61,870 nt of DNA from Candidatus Helarchaeota archaeon (GCA_029838215.1 JALGVI010000008.1:1-61870); one strand, 5' to 3'. Numbered from the stretch's first letter, positions 25,769 to 34,289 are shown. Numbers and translations are program-made. The notes: generated by a model from the sequence alone, not told the origin.

Positions 25769-25948
25769 TCACGAAGCTCTTATTAATTCTCTAGGACGTC
25801 CTTTTCCTGCTTTTACCTGTGATATGTGAATTTTATTTTCCTCTTGAAGCTTTTTAAGAAGAGTATTTAGGCTTTTTCCTGAAAGTCCCGCATTTTTACT
25901 CAATTCCTTTTTAGAGAGTGTGCCATTTGACTTTAATCGTCTATCCAT
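25769..25948 (-). CDS. Small winged-helix-like DNA-binding protein (59 residues)
   Basis: Found by reading the minus strand of a gap. ATG 25948 has AGGA 7 nt upstream. The protein reads MDRRLKSNGTLSKKELSKNA, then GLSGKSLNTLLKKLQEENKI, then VKAGKGRPRELI. This has the look of a winged-helix half: helix, helix-turn-helix with S-x-K-S-L-N-T-L-L-K-K-L, and a GKGRPRE wing like those of archaeal ArsR/MarR-type proteins. It is too short for a full wHTH dimeriser, so it may be a minimal protein or the remnant of a longer one. Confidence 0.5.
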   Translation of the reverse strand: MDRRLKSNGTLSKKELSKNAGLSGKSLNTLLKKLQEENKIHISQVKAGKGRPRELIRAS

Positions 25949-26037
25949 TAATCGTTCCTGGGGCCGTGCTTTGCGGATTTGTCATCTATAAGATTTTCGG
26001 GCAAGAATGATTTCATTCTTTTTTTTTAATTAAAAGA

Positions 26038-26151
26038 TTATTGGATGTAATCGACTTCGAATGGTGTTTTTGGAAGAACCTCTGCTCCTTTATTTGTGAC
26101 GAGTGTTGGCGACTCCAATCTCAATCCTCCAAGCCCGGGTCTATTAAACAT
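26038..26151 (-). pseudogene. Remnant of an M24 (Xaa-Pro) peptidase C-terminus
   Basis: The minus strand from ATG 26151 encodes 37 residues, including PGLGGLRLESPTLVTNKGAE and ending in FEVDYIQ. This matches the last segment of M24 metallopeptidases (pattern GG-hydrophobic-R-hydrophobic-E-x-x-hydrophobic-L-V-T-x-x-G-x-x-x-L), including the metal-ligand Glu of the RxE motif. The rest of the ~350-residue enzyme is missing: upstream are 100 nt of AT-rich sequence and then the RecA-like gene. It is probably a leftover from a deletion or replacement. Confidence 0.5.
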
Positions 26152-26240
26152 TATTAATTTTTAGAGTTTTCAAAATCGGACTTTTTTTACTTTCACGGAC
26201 CTCTCTCGGTTCCATTAGTTTTTTCCCTCTCTCTTTCCTC

Positions 26241-26250
26241 GTTTAAATAC
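26241..26250 (+). promoter_or_regulatory. TATA box for the RecA-like gene pair
   Basis: GTTTAAATAC is a good archaeal TATA element. Expected transcription begins near 26270, which rules out the TTG at 26252 as start and supports ATG 26297, behind GGTGATGA. Confidence 0.5.
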
Positions 26251-26296
26251 CTTGTTCACGTTTTACTTCGTAGAAGACAGCGGTGATGATGTCAAG

Positions 26297-27049
26297 ATGA
26301 CTCGAGACGATTCAATGTTAATAACGCATCCCGCATCTCACGAGTATCAGCGAAGGCGAAGGAATGCCCGTTTACCCACGGGTACTCCTGAACTGGATGA
26401 GTTACTTGGAGGTGGAGTTTTGCCCGATCGTTTTTACCTCCTTTGGGGTCAGCGCAAGACACTAGCATGCATTCTTCATCAGCTCGTGATTCGAGCATTC
26501 CTACCACCTGAATCGGGGGGCATCGTTCCATCTCCCAAGATCGTGTTCGTGGACGGTGACTTCTCGTTTGATCCGTATTTTATCACGCGACAGGCAATCT
26601 TGCATCGGTTGAACCCCTCTTTAATCCTTGATCGCATTCAGGTTGCTCGGGCGTTTGATTGGCAAAACATGGTGGAACTCGTGAGCGAGCGACTCAAGAA
26701 ACTCGATGCCCGGCTTTACATCATCACGGGATTGACCGTGCATTTTAATCCGGCGGTTCAAAATAGTTACCGTGAGCTTCTAAAGATCGTGGGTGCCTTC
26801 AAATCCGTGCTCCTTGCCAGAAATGCCATTGGCGTGGTGACAACTCGGCAAGATCCTCATTCGTTTTTTAAACCCATGGGAGGAAAAATCCTGTCGCATT
26901 TCGCTACCGTGATGGTACAGGTCATCGTGCGGTCGAAGTTCACGGAATACCGTCTCTTGAAGGGAGGCAAGCCCCACAAGACCTATCAATGGCACGTGCA
27001 GGATCTGCCATTGCAGACATCACTTGATCATTTCTGGAGGAAAGGTTGA
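26297..27049 (+). CDS. RecA/RadB-like protein with degenerate P-loop
   Basis: About 250 residues. The N-terminal TGTPELDELLGGGVLPDRFYLL matches the entry of RadA/RadB/KaiC-type RecA domains. At the Walker A position it reads LLWGQRKTLAC instead of GxxxxGKT, and no clear Walker B aspartate follows (YIITGL). ATP hydrolysis is therefore doubtful. RecA-fold length is nearly complete, so it may be a recombinase paralogue acting as an accessory. The gene and its partner are more GC-rich than the flanks. Its stop overlaps the partner start (ATGA). Confidence 0.75.
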   Translation: MTRDDSMLITHPASHEYQRRRRNARLPTGTPELDELLGGGVLPDRFYLLWGQRKTLACILHQLVIRAFLPPESGGIVPSPKIVFVDGDFSFDPYFITRQAILHRLNPSLILDRIQVARAFDWQNMVELVSERLKKLDARLYIITGLTVHFNPAVQNSYRELLKIVGAFKSVLLARNAIGVVTTRQDPHSFFKPMGGKILSHFATVMVQVIVRSKFTEYRLLKGGKPHKTYQWHVQDLPLQTSLDHFWRKG

Positions 27050-27294
27050 TGGGACGCACGTTACCGACATTTCGCCGTCTTCTTGAGAATGAGATAGAAA
27101 CGTGGAAGGACTTTCGAAGGGCTCTTCGTCCTGCTGATCAGGAACGATTCGATGAACTGATGAATGCCGCCCGCAAGAGGGCAGATGCAGGTAGCTATGC
27201 AACGCGAATGAGCATCAATGAAATCCTCTTTGCGTGCATCCTTCTCGAACTCAAGGAAGAAATTCAAGAATTAAAAAAGAAAAACAACGGTTAG
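27049..27294 (+). CDS. Small helical partner of the RecA-like protein
   Basis: 81 residues from ATG 27049, behind GGAGGAAAGG and sharing ATGA with the preceding stop, so it is translationally coupled. It is helical and charged, with LLENEIETWKDFRRAL and a C-terminal coiled coil (LLELKEEIQELKKKNNG). No family recognised. The arrangement suggests that it binds the RecA-like protein in a complex. Confidence 0.7.
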   Translation: MGRTLPTFRRLLENEIETWKDFRRALRPADQERFDELMNAARKRADAGSYATRMSINEILFACILLELKEEIQELKKKNNG

Positions 27295-27805
27295 AACAAA
27301 TCTAATCCTTTAAACGCCATTCTCTGAAAACTTATCTTCAATCTCTGTTATGAATCGTTGCAGTGAAGGTGTCAGCGAGAGACCGAGTTTTTTTAGTTTC
27401 ATGTTGAGCTCTTTTCTTTTTTCATCCGACAATTTATTGATCGTGGGTCGTTTATTCGTCTCTCATTCCTCCACGAAGATCCTTGCATAAGGCTCCTACG
27501 GGAATTTTATTTCAACTTCAAGCAGTTAGTGATCGCATCGACTATTTTAAATGGAATAATACATGCAAGGGTAACTAAAGTTTTCGAGAATGGTAACCAA
27601 TATTCAACGAAAACGTTTCCTTCGACTCTCCTTAAAGAGATCATGCTTATATTACTTATATATATCTATGTATCACGACAATTTGAAGTTTAAAAGGAGA
27701 ATTTGATGCAAAATTTTTAGAAGTGAAACAAACGAGGCTTGTGAAAGTCGACATGGTCATCTTTAGATGTCTGAGAAGGAAATATTGAAAAGTGAAAAAC
27801 ATGTG

Positions 27806-27925
27806 TGGTGCCGAGACCGCGACTTGAACGCGGGTCCAGGGGATGCTGCCGCACTGGTTCCATTTCATTAAGCTGGACCTGAGAAACGTCCACAGCCCCT
27901 TAGTCTACCACTAACCTATCTCGGC
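27806..27925 (-). tRNA. tRNA-His (GUG) with intron and A73
   Basis: The minus strand folds as a tRNA: acceptor GCCGAGA/TCTCGGC, U8, a D arm with GG, anticodon stem AGGGG/CCCCT and T arm CCGCG-TTCAAGT-CGCGG; 3' CCA is encoded. Removing 46 nt from the anticodon loop after position 37 leaves the loop C-U-G-U-G-G-U, so the anticodon is GUG (His). The base at position 73 is A, not C, and the base before G1 is A, so no G-1:C73 pair is encoded. Five-prime exon 27890-27925, 3' exon 27806-27843. It lies divergent from hisS, 103 nt apart. The rest of the 27295-28028 gap shows nothing convincing. Confidence 0.88.
27844..27889 (-). other. tRNA-His intron (bulge-helix-bulge)
   Basis: A 46-nt insert between tRNA positions 37 and 38. 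The exon-intron junctions form an archaeal splicing motif: 3-nt bulge GGA, a 4-bp helix (CTGT with GCAG, one wobble) and 3-nt bulge CAT, cut two bases into each bulge. The intron itself can form a short hairpin (GGTCCA with TGGAACC, one mismatch). Confidence 0.75.
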
Positions 27926-28028
27926 TTGTTTTTCTGGCTTTGTTTTTTCAGATACAAGTTATTCAACACAAAGATATTTTAAAATTTTCTTCTCATTATG
28001 TTTAACAAATGAATTTTGAGGTTTTGCG

Positions 28029-29426
28029 TTGAAGAACTTGGATTTAGACAAGCCTTCGGGAACTCGAGATTTTCTCCCGAAAGAGATGCGGTTGCGAAGT
28101 TCTATCTTGAAAACGATTCGAGAAAAAATAGAATCAATGGGTTATCAGGAAGTCCAAACACCAACATTTGAATTTTTAAATCTATTTGAAATTCGATCTG
28201 GAGAAAAATTTCGTGATGACGTTTTTGTTTTCCAAGATCCGACTAAATACTTGAAAGATGAAGATAAAGTTGTTGATTACGTCTTACGACCTGAGTTTAC
28301 TGCTCCGATATGTCGTTTATACGTGACGAGTGATTTATGCGTGCAACCCAAGCCCGTGAAAATTTATTATGTCGGATCCTGTTACCGTTATGAAACGCCC
28401 CAGCCCGGACGATATCGCGAGTTTACTCAAGTCGGCGTGGAATTGATTGGTTCTTCTCATCCCGAAGCGGATGTAGAACTCATTCTGGTGGCTGTTGAGG
28501 CATTAGAAGCCTTAGGACTTGATGATCTTTTAGTCCGAATCAATGACTTGAACATATTACGCGGTTTATTGAGCGATTTCAATTATGATTTTGATTTTCA
28601 GAATAGAATCTTCAATGTCATTGATGGTGCATCGAGCGATTTACGGAAATTGGAACTCGGCGTTCCCATAAACAAAGTTCGTGATGAAGTACTTGAAGAA
28701 GTCCGAGAAGAGTTATCAGAGCTGAATCTTGCCACAGACCTGATTTCCATTCTCATGATGTTTTTAGATCTTCAGGGTGACCTTAATGTCATTCTTCCCG
28801 AAATCAAGACTCAGATTAAAAAATATCCCAATGCAATTAAAGCTCTCGAAGAATCCCCGCTTGAGTTTGTCATTAAACGATTAAAGACACAAGACATGAC
28901 GAAATATAAGATCGATCTTGGGATTGCGCGAGGTTTGGATTATTATACGAACATTGTTTTTGAAATTGACCTTCCCATTTTGGGAAATCAAAAACAGGTC
29001 TGTGGTGGCGGGCGATACAACCGATTGATCCAAGAGTTCGGAGGAGAAGATACTCCAGCAACGGGTTTTGCATTTGGTTTTGATCGTCTTGTTCTTGCAT
29101 GGCAAAAGATACATCAAGAAAGTGAAACGAATAATAATGTTGACGTGATGATCGTCCCATATAGTCTTGCAGAACAGGACTGGGCATTTAAAATCTCTAA
29201 ACAATTGCGGCTCAAGGGATTTAAGGTTGAAATCGACTTAATGCGTCGCAAATTCAGGAAGAGCTTGGATCATGCAAATAAAAAACAAATTCCCTTTACG
29301 ATTATTATCGGACCGGATGAAGTCCAAAAGTGCCAGTTGTCTGTAAAAAACATGAAAACTGGAGAGCAAAAGCAATTATCTCTGAATGAAACCGTGCTTG
29401 AGTTGAAAAAGAACCAAATGAAATGA
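28029..29426 (+). CDS. hisS: Histidyl-tRNA synthetase
   Basis: 465 residues with class II motifs: motif 1 region (PSGTRDFLPKEM ... QTPTFEF), motif 2 with GSCYRYETPQPGRYREFTQVG, the His-specific loop LGIARGLDYYTNIVFEI, and motif 3 GFAFGFDRLVLA. A C-terminal anticodon-binding alpha/beta domain follows (KISKQLRLKGFKVEIDLMRR). It charges tRNA-His in the cytoplasm. TTG 28029 has GAGG 8 nt upstream. Its gene is divergent from tRNA-His, a notable pairing of enzyme and substrate. Length is typical (420-500). Confidence 0.96.
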   Translation: MKNLDLDKPSGTRDFLPKEMRLRSSILKTIREKIESMGYQEVQTPTFEFLNLFEIRSGEKFRDDVFVFQDPTKYLKDEDKVVDYVLRPEFTAPICRLYVTSDLCVQPKPVKIYYVGSCYRYETPQPGRYREFTQVGVELIGSSHPEADVELILVAVEALEALGLDDLLVRINDLNILRGLLSDFNYDFDFQNRIFNVIDGASSDLRKLELGVPINKVRDEVLEEVREELSELNLATDLISILMMFLDLQGDLNVILPEIKTQIKKYPNAIKALEESPLEFVIKRLKTQDMTKYKIDLGIARGLDYYTNIVFEIDLPILGNQKQVCGGGRYNRLIQEFGGEDTPATGFAFGFDRLVLAWQKIHQESETNNNVDVMIVPYSLAEQDWAFKISKQLRLKGFKVEIDLMRRKFRKSLDHANKKQIPFTIIIGPDEVQKCQLSVKNMKTGEQKQLSLNETVLELKKNQMK

Positions 29427-29497
29427 ATTTATTATTAAATTCTTTTTATTTATATAAAAAAAGAGGGATTTCTTCAATTTAGATAAAAGTCAAAAAG

Positions 29498-29509
29498 ATT
29501 TATATTTTA
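29498..29509 (+). promoter_or_regulatory. TATA element before the 232-residue membrane protein
   Basis: GATTTATATTTT lies about 50-60 nt before ATG 29557, placing the transcription start near 29530. Confidence 0.45.
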
Positions 29510-29556
29510 TCTGAAGCTATTGTTTCATCCTGATATTCAGAAGAGGTCCGATTATT

Positions 29557-30255
29557 ATGGTCGTTGAAATCATAATTTCTGTAGTCATAACGATTTTGAT
29601 GATATACGTTCAAGTTTTGGATTTGTATTTCATTTACTATTTCTTTCGTAAGTACCTTGAGAAGAGAAAAGAAGTACAGGCATACTTTGAACTCGGTTTG
29701 GCATTATTCTTTCTAATGAACATGGTGGGTCTATGGTTTCGACTCATATTTGCGATGATTTTCGTCTCTCTGGCGGCTCAGGGACAATTTGTCTACTCTG
29801 TCATCTCCGTCATATCACTGATCATTCTGATGTTTGTCGTAGAACATCAATTCTGGAAGAAAAAGACGCGATATGTCATAACCATTGTCTATTTAGCATA
29901 TTTGGTCATTGTGACTATCATAGCACTTACCACGCAGTTTCAAATAACTTTCGTTACATCTCCCATAAGTTACATAAATCTCGTTTTAGTTAGTGCTGTT
30001 CCAATTGCATATTTTTACCTTGCAGGTAAAAGCACCGGAGAACTAAGAACCATTGCACTCGCATTCGGAATTGGATTCGCCTTCATATTATTGGGTGGGA
30101 GCATCCAACCTGAAAACGTGATGCAATATTACACTCCTGCGGCACTTCTATATCTAGTAAATCCCATTTCCTATTTCGTAAATTACTTGTTGGCAATCGT
30201 GTGTTTGGCAGTTGGATTCTCAACCGTGCTTGTTGGAATTATCAAGTCCCAATAA
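29557..30255 (+). CDS. Seven-helix membrane protein, relative of the one at 21182
   Basis: 232 residues with about seven hydrophobic helices. The loop YFYLAGKSTGELRTIAL followed by a hydrophobic helix matches the equivalent loop of the protein at 21182-21991. A cytoplasmic loop after helix 1 (RKYLEKRKEVQAY) is basic. No effector domain is attached and the family is not recognised. It stands alone behind a clear TATA element and is convergent with the DUF998-like pair. Confidence 0.7.
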   Translation: MVVEIIISVVITILMIYVQVLDLYFIYYFFRKYLEKRKEVQAYFELGLALFFLMNMVGLWFRLIFAMIFVSLAAQGQFVYSVISVISLIILMFVVEHQFWKKKTRYVITIVYLAYLVIVTIIALTTQFQITFVTSPISYINLVLVSAVPIAYFYLAGKSTGELRTIALAFGIGFAFILLGGSIQPENVMQYYTPAALLYLVNPISYFVNYLLAIVCLAVGFSTVLVGIIKSQ

Positions 30256-30316
30256 TTATCTCTTTTTTTTATAGCTCCCGAGAAAAAAAAATTAAGGAAA
30301 GGGAATTATTCTAGAG

Positions 30317-31117
30317 TCATTTCCCGTTAGTTCTTCGTTCCAGATGGTTCTTTTTAAAGATTATGACAAAAACAAGCGACATGATCCATGCCATGATCAT
30401 GAAATACATTATCCACTCGAATGTTGCCAATGCTCCTAAGAAACCGAGAACTGGTATCAGATACTTGGTCAATGGTGCAAGAATGAAGTTCAACACGACT
30501 GGCATTGCAATTCCATAAAGACCGATAATCTTCGGAAATGGTGTCTCTAGTCCCAATATCAAGATTCCAAATAGAAGAGCATTCAACTCAAAGCCATAAA
30601 AAGCCATTAGTGCTGCAATTACATGGATAAACAGGATACCGTCTTCGCTGAAGATTCCTATGAATAAAAATCCAATGCTTGCAATAAATCCGAACAAGAA
30701 GCCTATGCTAGCTAACTGAATTCTTATTCGATGTGCAAAAATCTTTCGAATCTCCTCCGTTTTTTCAGGAATTGGCGCAAGAATTTTTTCAACGTAAAAT
30801 GCCAAAAGAATCGTTAAAATTCCTCCGATAATGCAGGAGACGTTGAAGAGAAATGGAGCTGGAGTATACAAGTTGCTACCTAGATGGCTGACAAAATGCG
30901 TGACCATTGTATAGATGCCCGCGGTGTAGATTCCCGGAAGAATTATCGGTGCAACTATGGCAACGCACAAAGCCGTTATCAATAATGGCAGATAGACCAC
31001 GATCAATGCAATTATGCTAATTCGTACGGTATTGTATGACGTTAACAACTCGTATATTAATTTGTACAGGTTAATCACGTATATCCGAGTTTGATTTAAA
31101 AAATCCTTTGCGCTCAC
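30317..31117 (-). CDS. DUF998-like multi-pass membrane protein, copy 1
   Basis: 266 residues with about seven or eight helices. The FVSHLGSNLYTPAPFLFNVSCIIGG segment matches the DUF998 signature (S-x-L-G-x4-P-A-x-x-F-N). It shares both this segment and LAPIPEKTEEIRKIFAHRI with copy 2, from which it is separated by 6 nt. They are tandem paralogues in one operon. DUF998 proteins have no established function. Confidence 0.78.
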   Translation of the reverse strand: MSAKDFLNQTRIYVINLYKLIYELLTSYNTVRISIIALIVVYLPLLITALCVAIVAPIILPGIYTAGIYTMVTHFVSHLGSNLYTPAPFLFNVSCIIGGILTILLAFYVEKILAPIPEKTEEIRKIFAHRIRIQLASIGFLFGFIASIGFLFIGIFSEDGILFIHVIAALMAFYGFELNALLFGILILGLETPFPKIIGLYGIAMPVVLNFILAPLTKYLIPVLGFLGALATFEWIMYFMIMAWIMSLVFVIIFKKNHLERRTNGK

Positions 31118-31123
31118 TCATTC

Positions 31124-31894
31124 TCACCCTTCTTTTTCTCCACGTAATAATATCACTAGAGATACGGGAACAATCCAGCCAATAATCACGAAAAGAAGCA
31201 TCCATTCAAGCAAGTAAGTGTTTATATTTCTCATTCCAAGCATGATCAGGATTGTGAATAGCATGATAAAGAAAGGACCGAAGATACCATAAAGACCAAG
31301 GCTTTTTGGGTAAATTGATTTTGAGAGAACTATCAGGAGACCATAGAAAATCGTGCTGAAAAAGAACCCGCCAAATGCAAGAACGGAAGCAATTCCGTGG
31401 AGAATATCCATTCCACCTGTTAACGGTGCTAAAAGACTCGAAACGTCTTCACTCCACGCGCCCACGAGGATGAGACCGATATTTCCAATAATCGCAAATA
31501 AGTATCCATAACTGGCCAATTGAAATTTTATTCGAGGTGCTAAAATCTTACGCATCTCTTCTTCTGTCGTTGGAATCGGTGCGAGAGTTTTTTCAAGATA
31601 GTGCGTCGTTGGAATTAGAAGTATTCCTGAGATGATGAAGTTAATGTCAAGAAGAAACGGTGCAGGCGTGTGATTAAAAGATCCGAGATCACTAATCCAA
31701 TTCGTGAGAATCGTGTAATGACTGGGGCTAAACGCCGCGACAATCACTGCGATGATCAAGAACGGAAAAAAAACGCACAAAGCCGCATAGAGTGAATATT
31801 TTACGGTTGTATAGTTCGTTATGAAGTCATACGCACTTTTATGTGCCTTGACTAAAACTTCTCGAGTGTCCAATAACCATTCTTCAATTCCCAT
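31124..31894 (-). CDS. DUF998-like multi-pass membrane protein, copy 2
   Basis: 256 residues. The topology is the same as copy 1, with WISDLGSFNHTPAPFLLDINFIISG and TLAPIPTTEEEMRKILAPRI at equivalent places. The N-terminal region (YDFITNYTTVKYSLYAAL) also matches YELLTSYNTVRISIIAL in copy 1, so the whole gene was duplicated. It is first in the two-gene operon. The function is unknown. Confidence 0.78.
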   Translation of the reverse strand: MGIEEWLLDTREVLVKAHKSAYDFITNYTTVKYSLYAALCVFFPFLIIAVIVAAFSPSHYTILTNWISDLGSFNHTPAPFLLDINFIISGILLIPTTHYLEKTLAPIPTTEEEMRKILAPRIKFQLASYGYLFAIIGNIGLILVGAWSEDVSSLLAPLTGGMDILHGIASVLAFGGFFFSTIFYGLLIVLSKSIYPKSLGLYGIFGPFFIMLFTILIMLGMRNINTYLLEWMLLFVIIGWIVPVSLVILLRGEKEG

Positions 31895-31984
31895 TTTTTC
31901 GCTCTCCTTATAAAAAGCGGTATTTATTTAATAATTCTAGAATTGAAAAATCTTTTTCAGATTTTGAAAAAAAGCAAATTTTAA

Positions 31985-32227
31985 CTATTGTGCCCACACG
32001 TCAAAGAAATGCAGTCTTGTATCCGCTTTTTCAGCTATTTTCACGCTTTCAAGCAGTCGCTGGAGGTTCTCTTTTTCCTCGAGACAAGTTTTTCGTTGTT
32101 CTTCGGATATTTTATCATTCTTTAGTTTTGATTTGATATTATCAATGTCCTGCTCGATTTCCTTGATGAGCTCTTCGATTTTTTTGCCGGGTTTTGGAGA
32201 TCTTCCACAATGCTGGGCAACCATCAT
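31985..32227 (-). CDS. Small coiled-coil protein
   Basis: 80 residues. The centre is a strongly predicted coiled coil (KIEELIKEIEQDIDNIKSKL ... LEEKENLQRLLESV). The ends are different: CGRSPKPGKK at the start and RLHFFDVWAQ at the end. No family recognised. The frame is supported by its amphipathic heptads rather than by homology. Confidence 0.5.
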   Translation of the reverse strand: MMVAQHCGRSPKPGKKIEELIKEIEQDIDNIKSKLKNDKISEEQRKTCLEEKENLQRLLESVKIAEKADTRLHFFDVWAQ

Positions 32228-32293
32228 GCATCACGTTCGATTTTTTTTATAATTCTGTTATTATCAATTGCTTAAAAAACTTGATAATCCTCA

Positions 32294-33127
32294 TCAGGTT
32301 TTCTTTTTCCGTGCTTTAGACATCAAATCATCCAGATACTTACGTTGTTTGGTCCAGTCACACCAAATCGCTTTAGTAGGGCACTTTAGCTCACAAATAT
32401 AACATCGATCGCAGTCCTTTGTCCACGTGGGAAACGGATCTAAGACAATTGAATCAACAGGACAAATTTCAGCACAATAGCCGCATTTCGTGCATTTTTC
32501 TTCTTCAAGATGAAATTCTGGGAACCATTCCTGCATGTATTCGAAAGTCCACATCTTTGCTGATGGATTATCTTTCTCCCAAAATTGTTTTTCGGGCGTG
32601 CTTTGGTTCAAGCATTTTTGGACCATGGTTCTTCCAAATTCATGAGCCTCATTAAGCTCCTGCTCGTCGGGGTGTCCGCGTGAACTGGGCAGCCATCCTC
32701 CCATGTGCCCATACATCTGGTGGACGTCCCATCCAATCCAATCATCCCGACCATCAATGACCTGAAGTCCCTTGTTCTTCAATATGACTTTCATCTGGTG
32801 CAATGTTGAACCGGGATTTCCACCACTGGTGCAAAAGAGAAAACCTTTTAGACCATTCAAAGATGGATATTCTTTTAATTCGAATAAAATATGATATGGA
32901 GGATGGAAGTAATAAACGGGAACCCCCAAGCCGATTAGATCATATTGATGAAAATCCATTTTTTTAATTATACCCAAATCGTCTTTGAATTTTTTCAAGT
33001 GAACCAATTCACACGTGCTACCGGTAGACCTGATTCCTTCAGCTATTTTCTCAGCGATCCTTTTTGTATTTCCTGTAACTACCTGTGAAAAGTATAAAAT
33101 AACGGATTTAATTGACAGGGTGAGCAC
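32294..33127 (-). CDS. EFR1-type flavodoxin/ferredoxin fusion
   Basis: 277 residues. The N-terminal flavodoxin-like domain starts VILYFSQVVTGNTKRIAEKI (FMN-phosphate loop) and includes LIGLGVPVYYFHPP. The C-terminal ferredoxin domain has two cluster motifs, CTKCGYCAEICP and CDRCYICELKCP, for two [4Fe-4S] centres. EFR1 proteins are soluble electron carriers or oxidoreductases; the partner is unknown. GTG 33127 precedes the first strand. It stands alone between a coiled-coil protein and the K+ channel. Confidence 0.85.
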   Translation of the reverse strand: MLTLSIKSVILYFSQVVTGNTKRIAEKIAEGIRSTGSTCELVHLKKFKDDLGIIKKMDFHQYDLIGLGVPVYYFHPPYHILFELKEYPSLNGLKGFLFCTSGGNPGSTLHQMKVILKNKGLQVIDGRDDWIGWDVHQMYGHMGGWLPSSRGHPDEQELNEAHEFGRTMVQKCLNQSTPEKQFWEKDNPSAKMWTFEYMQEWFPEFHLEEEKCTKCGYCAEICPVDSIVLDPFPTWTKDCDRCYICELKCPTKAIWCDWTKQRKYLDDLMSKARKKKT

Positions 33128-33284
33128 CGTCTTTTTTGCAAAAAGAGGAAAAATTCGTTTATCAATTTTTTTTAAAATTTCTTTCTCGTGCTTTTTAAGG
33201 CACGATGATGTCTTGGCAATGTATTTATAGGAAAGTTCTGGTTGAAGTTAGAATTGAGAAAAATAGAAAGGGAGAAATGGTGCT

Positions 33285-34289
33285 CTAACTAATTTTATCT
33301 TCTGCCAGAACCAAAAGAATATCGTCTTTCTGAATGGTAAGATCGAATTTCGGATTTAAAAGAACGTTTTCTCCTCTTATCATTCCAATTAGGAGACCAT
33401 CATATTTCTCCTTGATCGGGGTGATTGTTTCCCTGAAAGTTTTACCCACATGGTCTTCAATTTCTTCAACGTTATAGATTTCCGTACCTTCAAGTGAGAG
33501 AAGATCGTGGTAAGCCGGATAAATGCTCGGTGCTTGCAAAGTAACACTCAGAAAATTTCCGATTAGTTCGTCCCTGCAGATGATGAGATCACAGTTCACT
33601 CGCTTGAAATGTTGAATATTTTTCTTGTTTTTCACGTCTACGATTGATATACACTCAGGATTTATGTTTTCTATGGATAGAACTGATAATAACGTTGCTC
33701 CATCATCTTTTAGTGAGACCACCGCTCTCGACGCTTTTTTCACTCCTGCGGCTATTAAAGTGTCTCCATCCGTGGGATTGCCTTGAATATAGGCTCCCCA
33801 AGAATCATCCCAATCATCCGGAATTGGATCTTCGTTTAATACTACTACTTTTATGTGTTCTTTTGATAATTGTACAATTAAGGTGCGTGTGATTTCGTTT
33901 AATCCGCAAATTAAAATTATATCATTCATCTTTTTCACCATTTTCAGGTATTTTCTCTTTTTAAAAAGTTTTGATTCTATAATTGAGTCAATAATCGTGG
34001 CCATGGCAAGTGAAACCAGAGCCACACCGAAAAATGCAAGAATCATTGCAAGGATCTTCCCTCCCATGGTACTTGGCGTGATGTCGCCAAATCCAATGGT
34101 AGTAATTGTAATGACAGTCCAGTAAAAGCTATCTAGTAGTTTGGATGGTACAAATACCAACGAATATGGTGGCTCAAGAATGTAAAAGCCAACCGTACCA
34201 ATAAAGATGAAAAGTATCGTCAGGGTAATGGCCATGCCTAAAACAGTCATGGATTTTTTGCGAAGTATCTGAAGGAATCGTTTAAACAT
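33285..34289 (-). CDS. Two-helix potassium channel with RCK domain
   Basis: About 334 residues. Two membrane helices flank the pore loop FYWTVITITTIGFGDITPS, with selectivity filter TIGFGD. A TrkA-N/RCK Rossmann domain follows (NDIILICGLNEITRTLIVQL) and then a TrkA-C-like domain (GKTFRETITPIKEKYDGLLI). This is the MthK-type layout of a ligand-gated K+ channel in the cytoplasmic membrane. ATG 34289 is preferred over ATG 34298. Confidence 0.92.
   Translation of the reverse strand: MFKRFLQILRKKSMTVLGMAITLTILFIFIGTVGFYILEPPYSLVFVPSKLLDSFYWTVITITTIGFGDITPSTMGGKILAMILAFFGVALVSLAMATIIDSIIESKLFKKRKYLKMVKKMNDIILICGLNEITRTLIVQLSKEHIKVVVLNEDPIPDDWDDSWGAYIQGNPTDGDTLIAAGVKKASRAVVSLKDDGATLLSVLSIENINPECISIVDVKNKKNIQHFKRVNCDLIICRDELIGNFLSVTLQAPSIYPAYHDLLSLEGTEIYNVEEIEDHVGKTFRETITPIKEKYDGLLIGMIRGENVLLNPKFDLTIQKDDILLVLAEDKIS

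Noticed and set aside
26252..26296. TTG 26252 as start of the RecA-like gene
   Set aside because: It is almost on top of the TATA box at 26241-26250, so it would lie upstream of the expected transcription start.
27340..27460. Minus-strand frame of 40 codons from TTG (reads SDEKRKELNMKLKKLGLSL ...)
   Set aside because: No ribosome site, no ATG in a good position and too short to judge. It could be a gene remnant, but the support is too weak.
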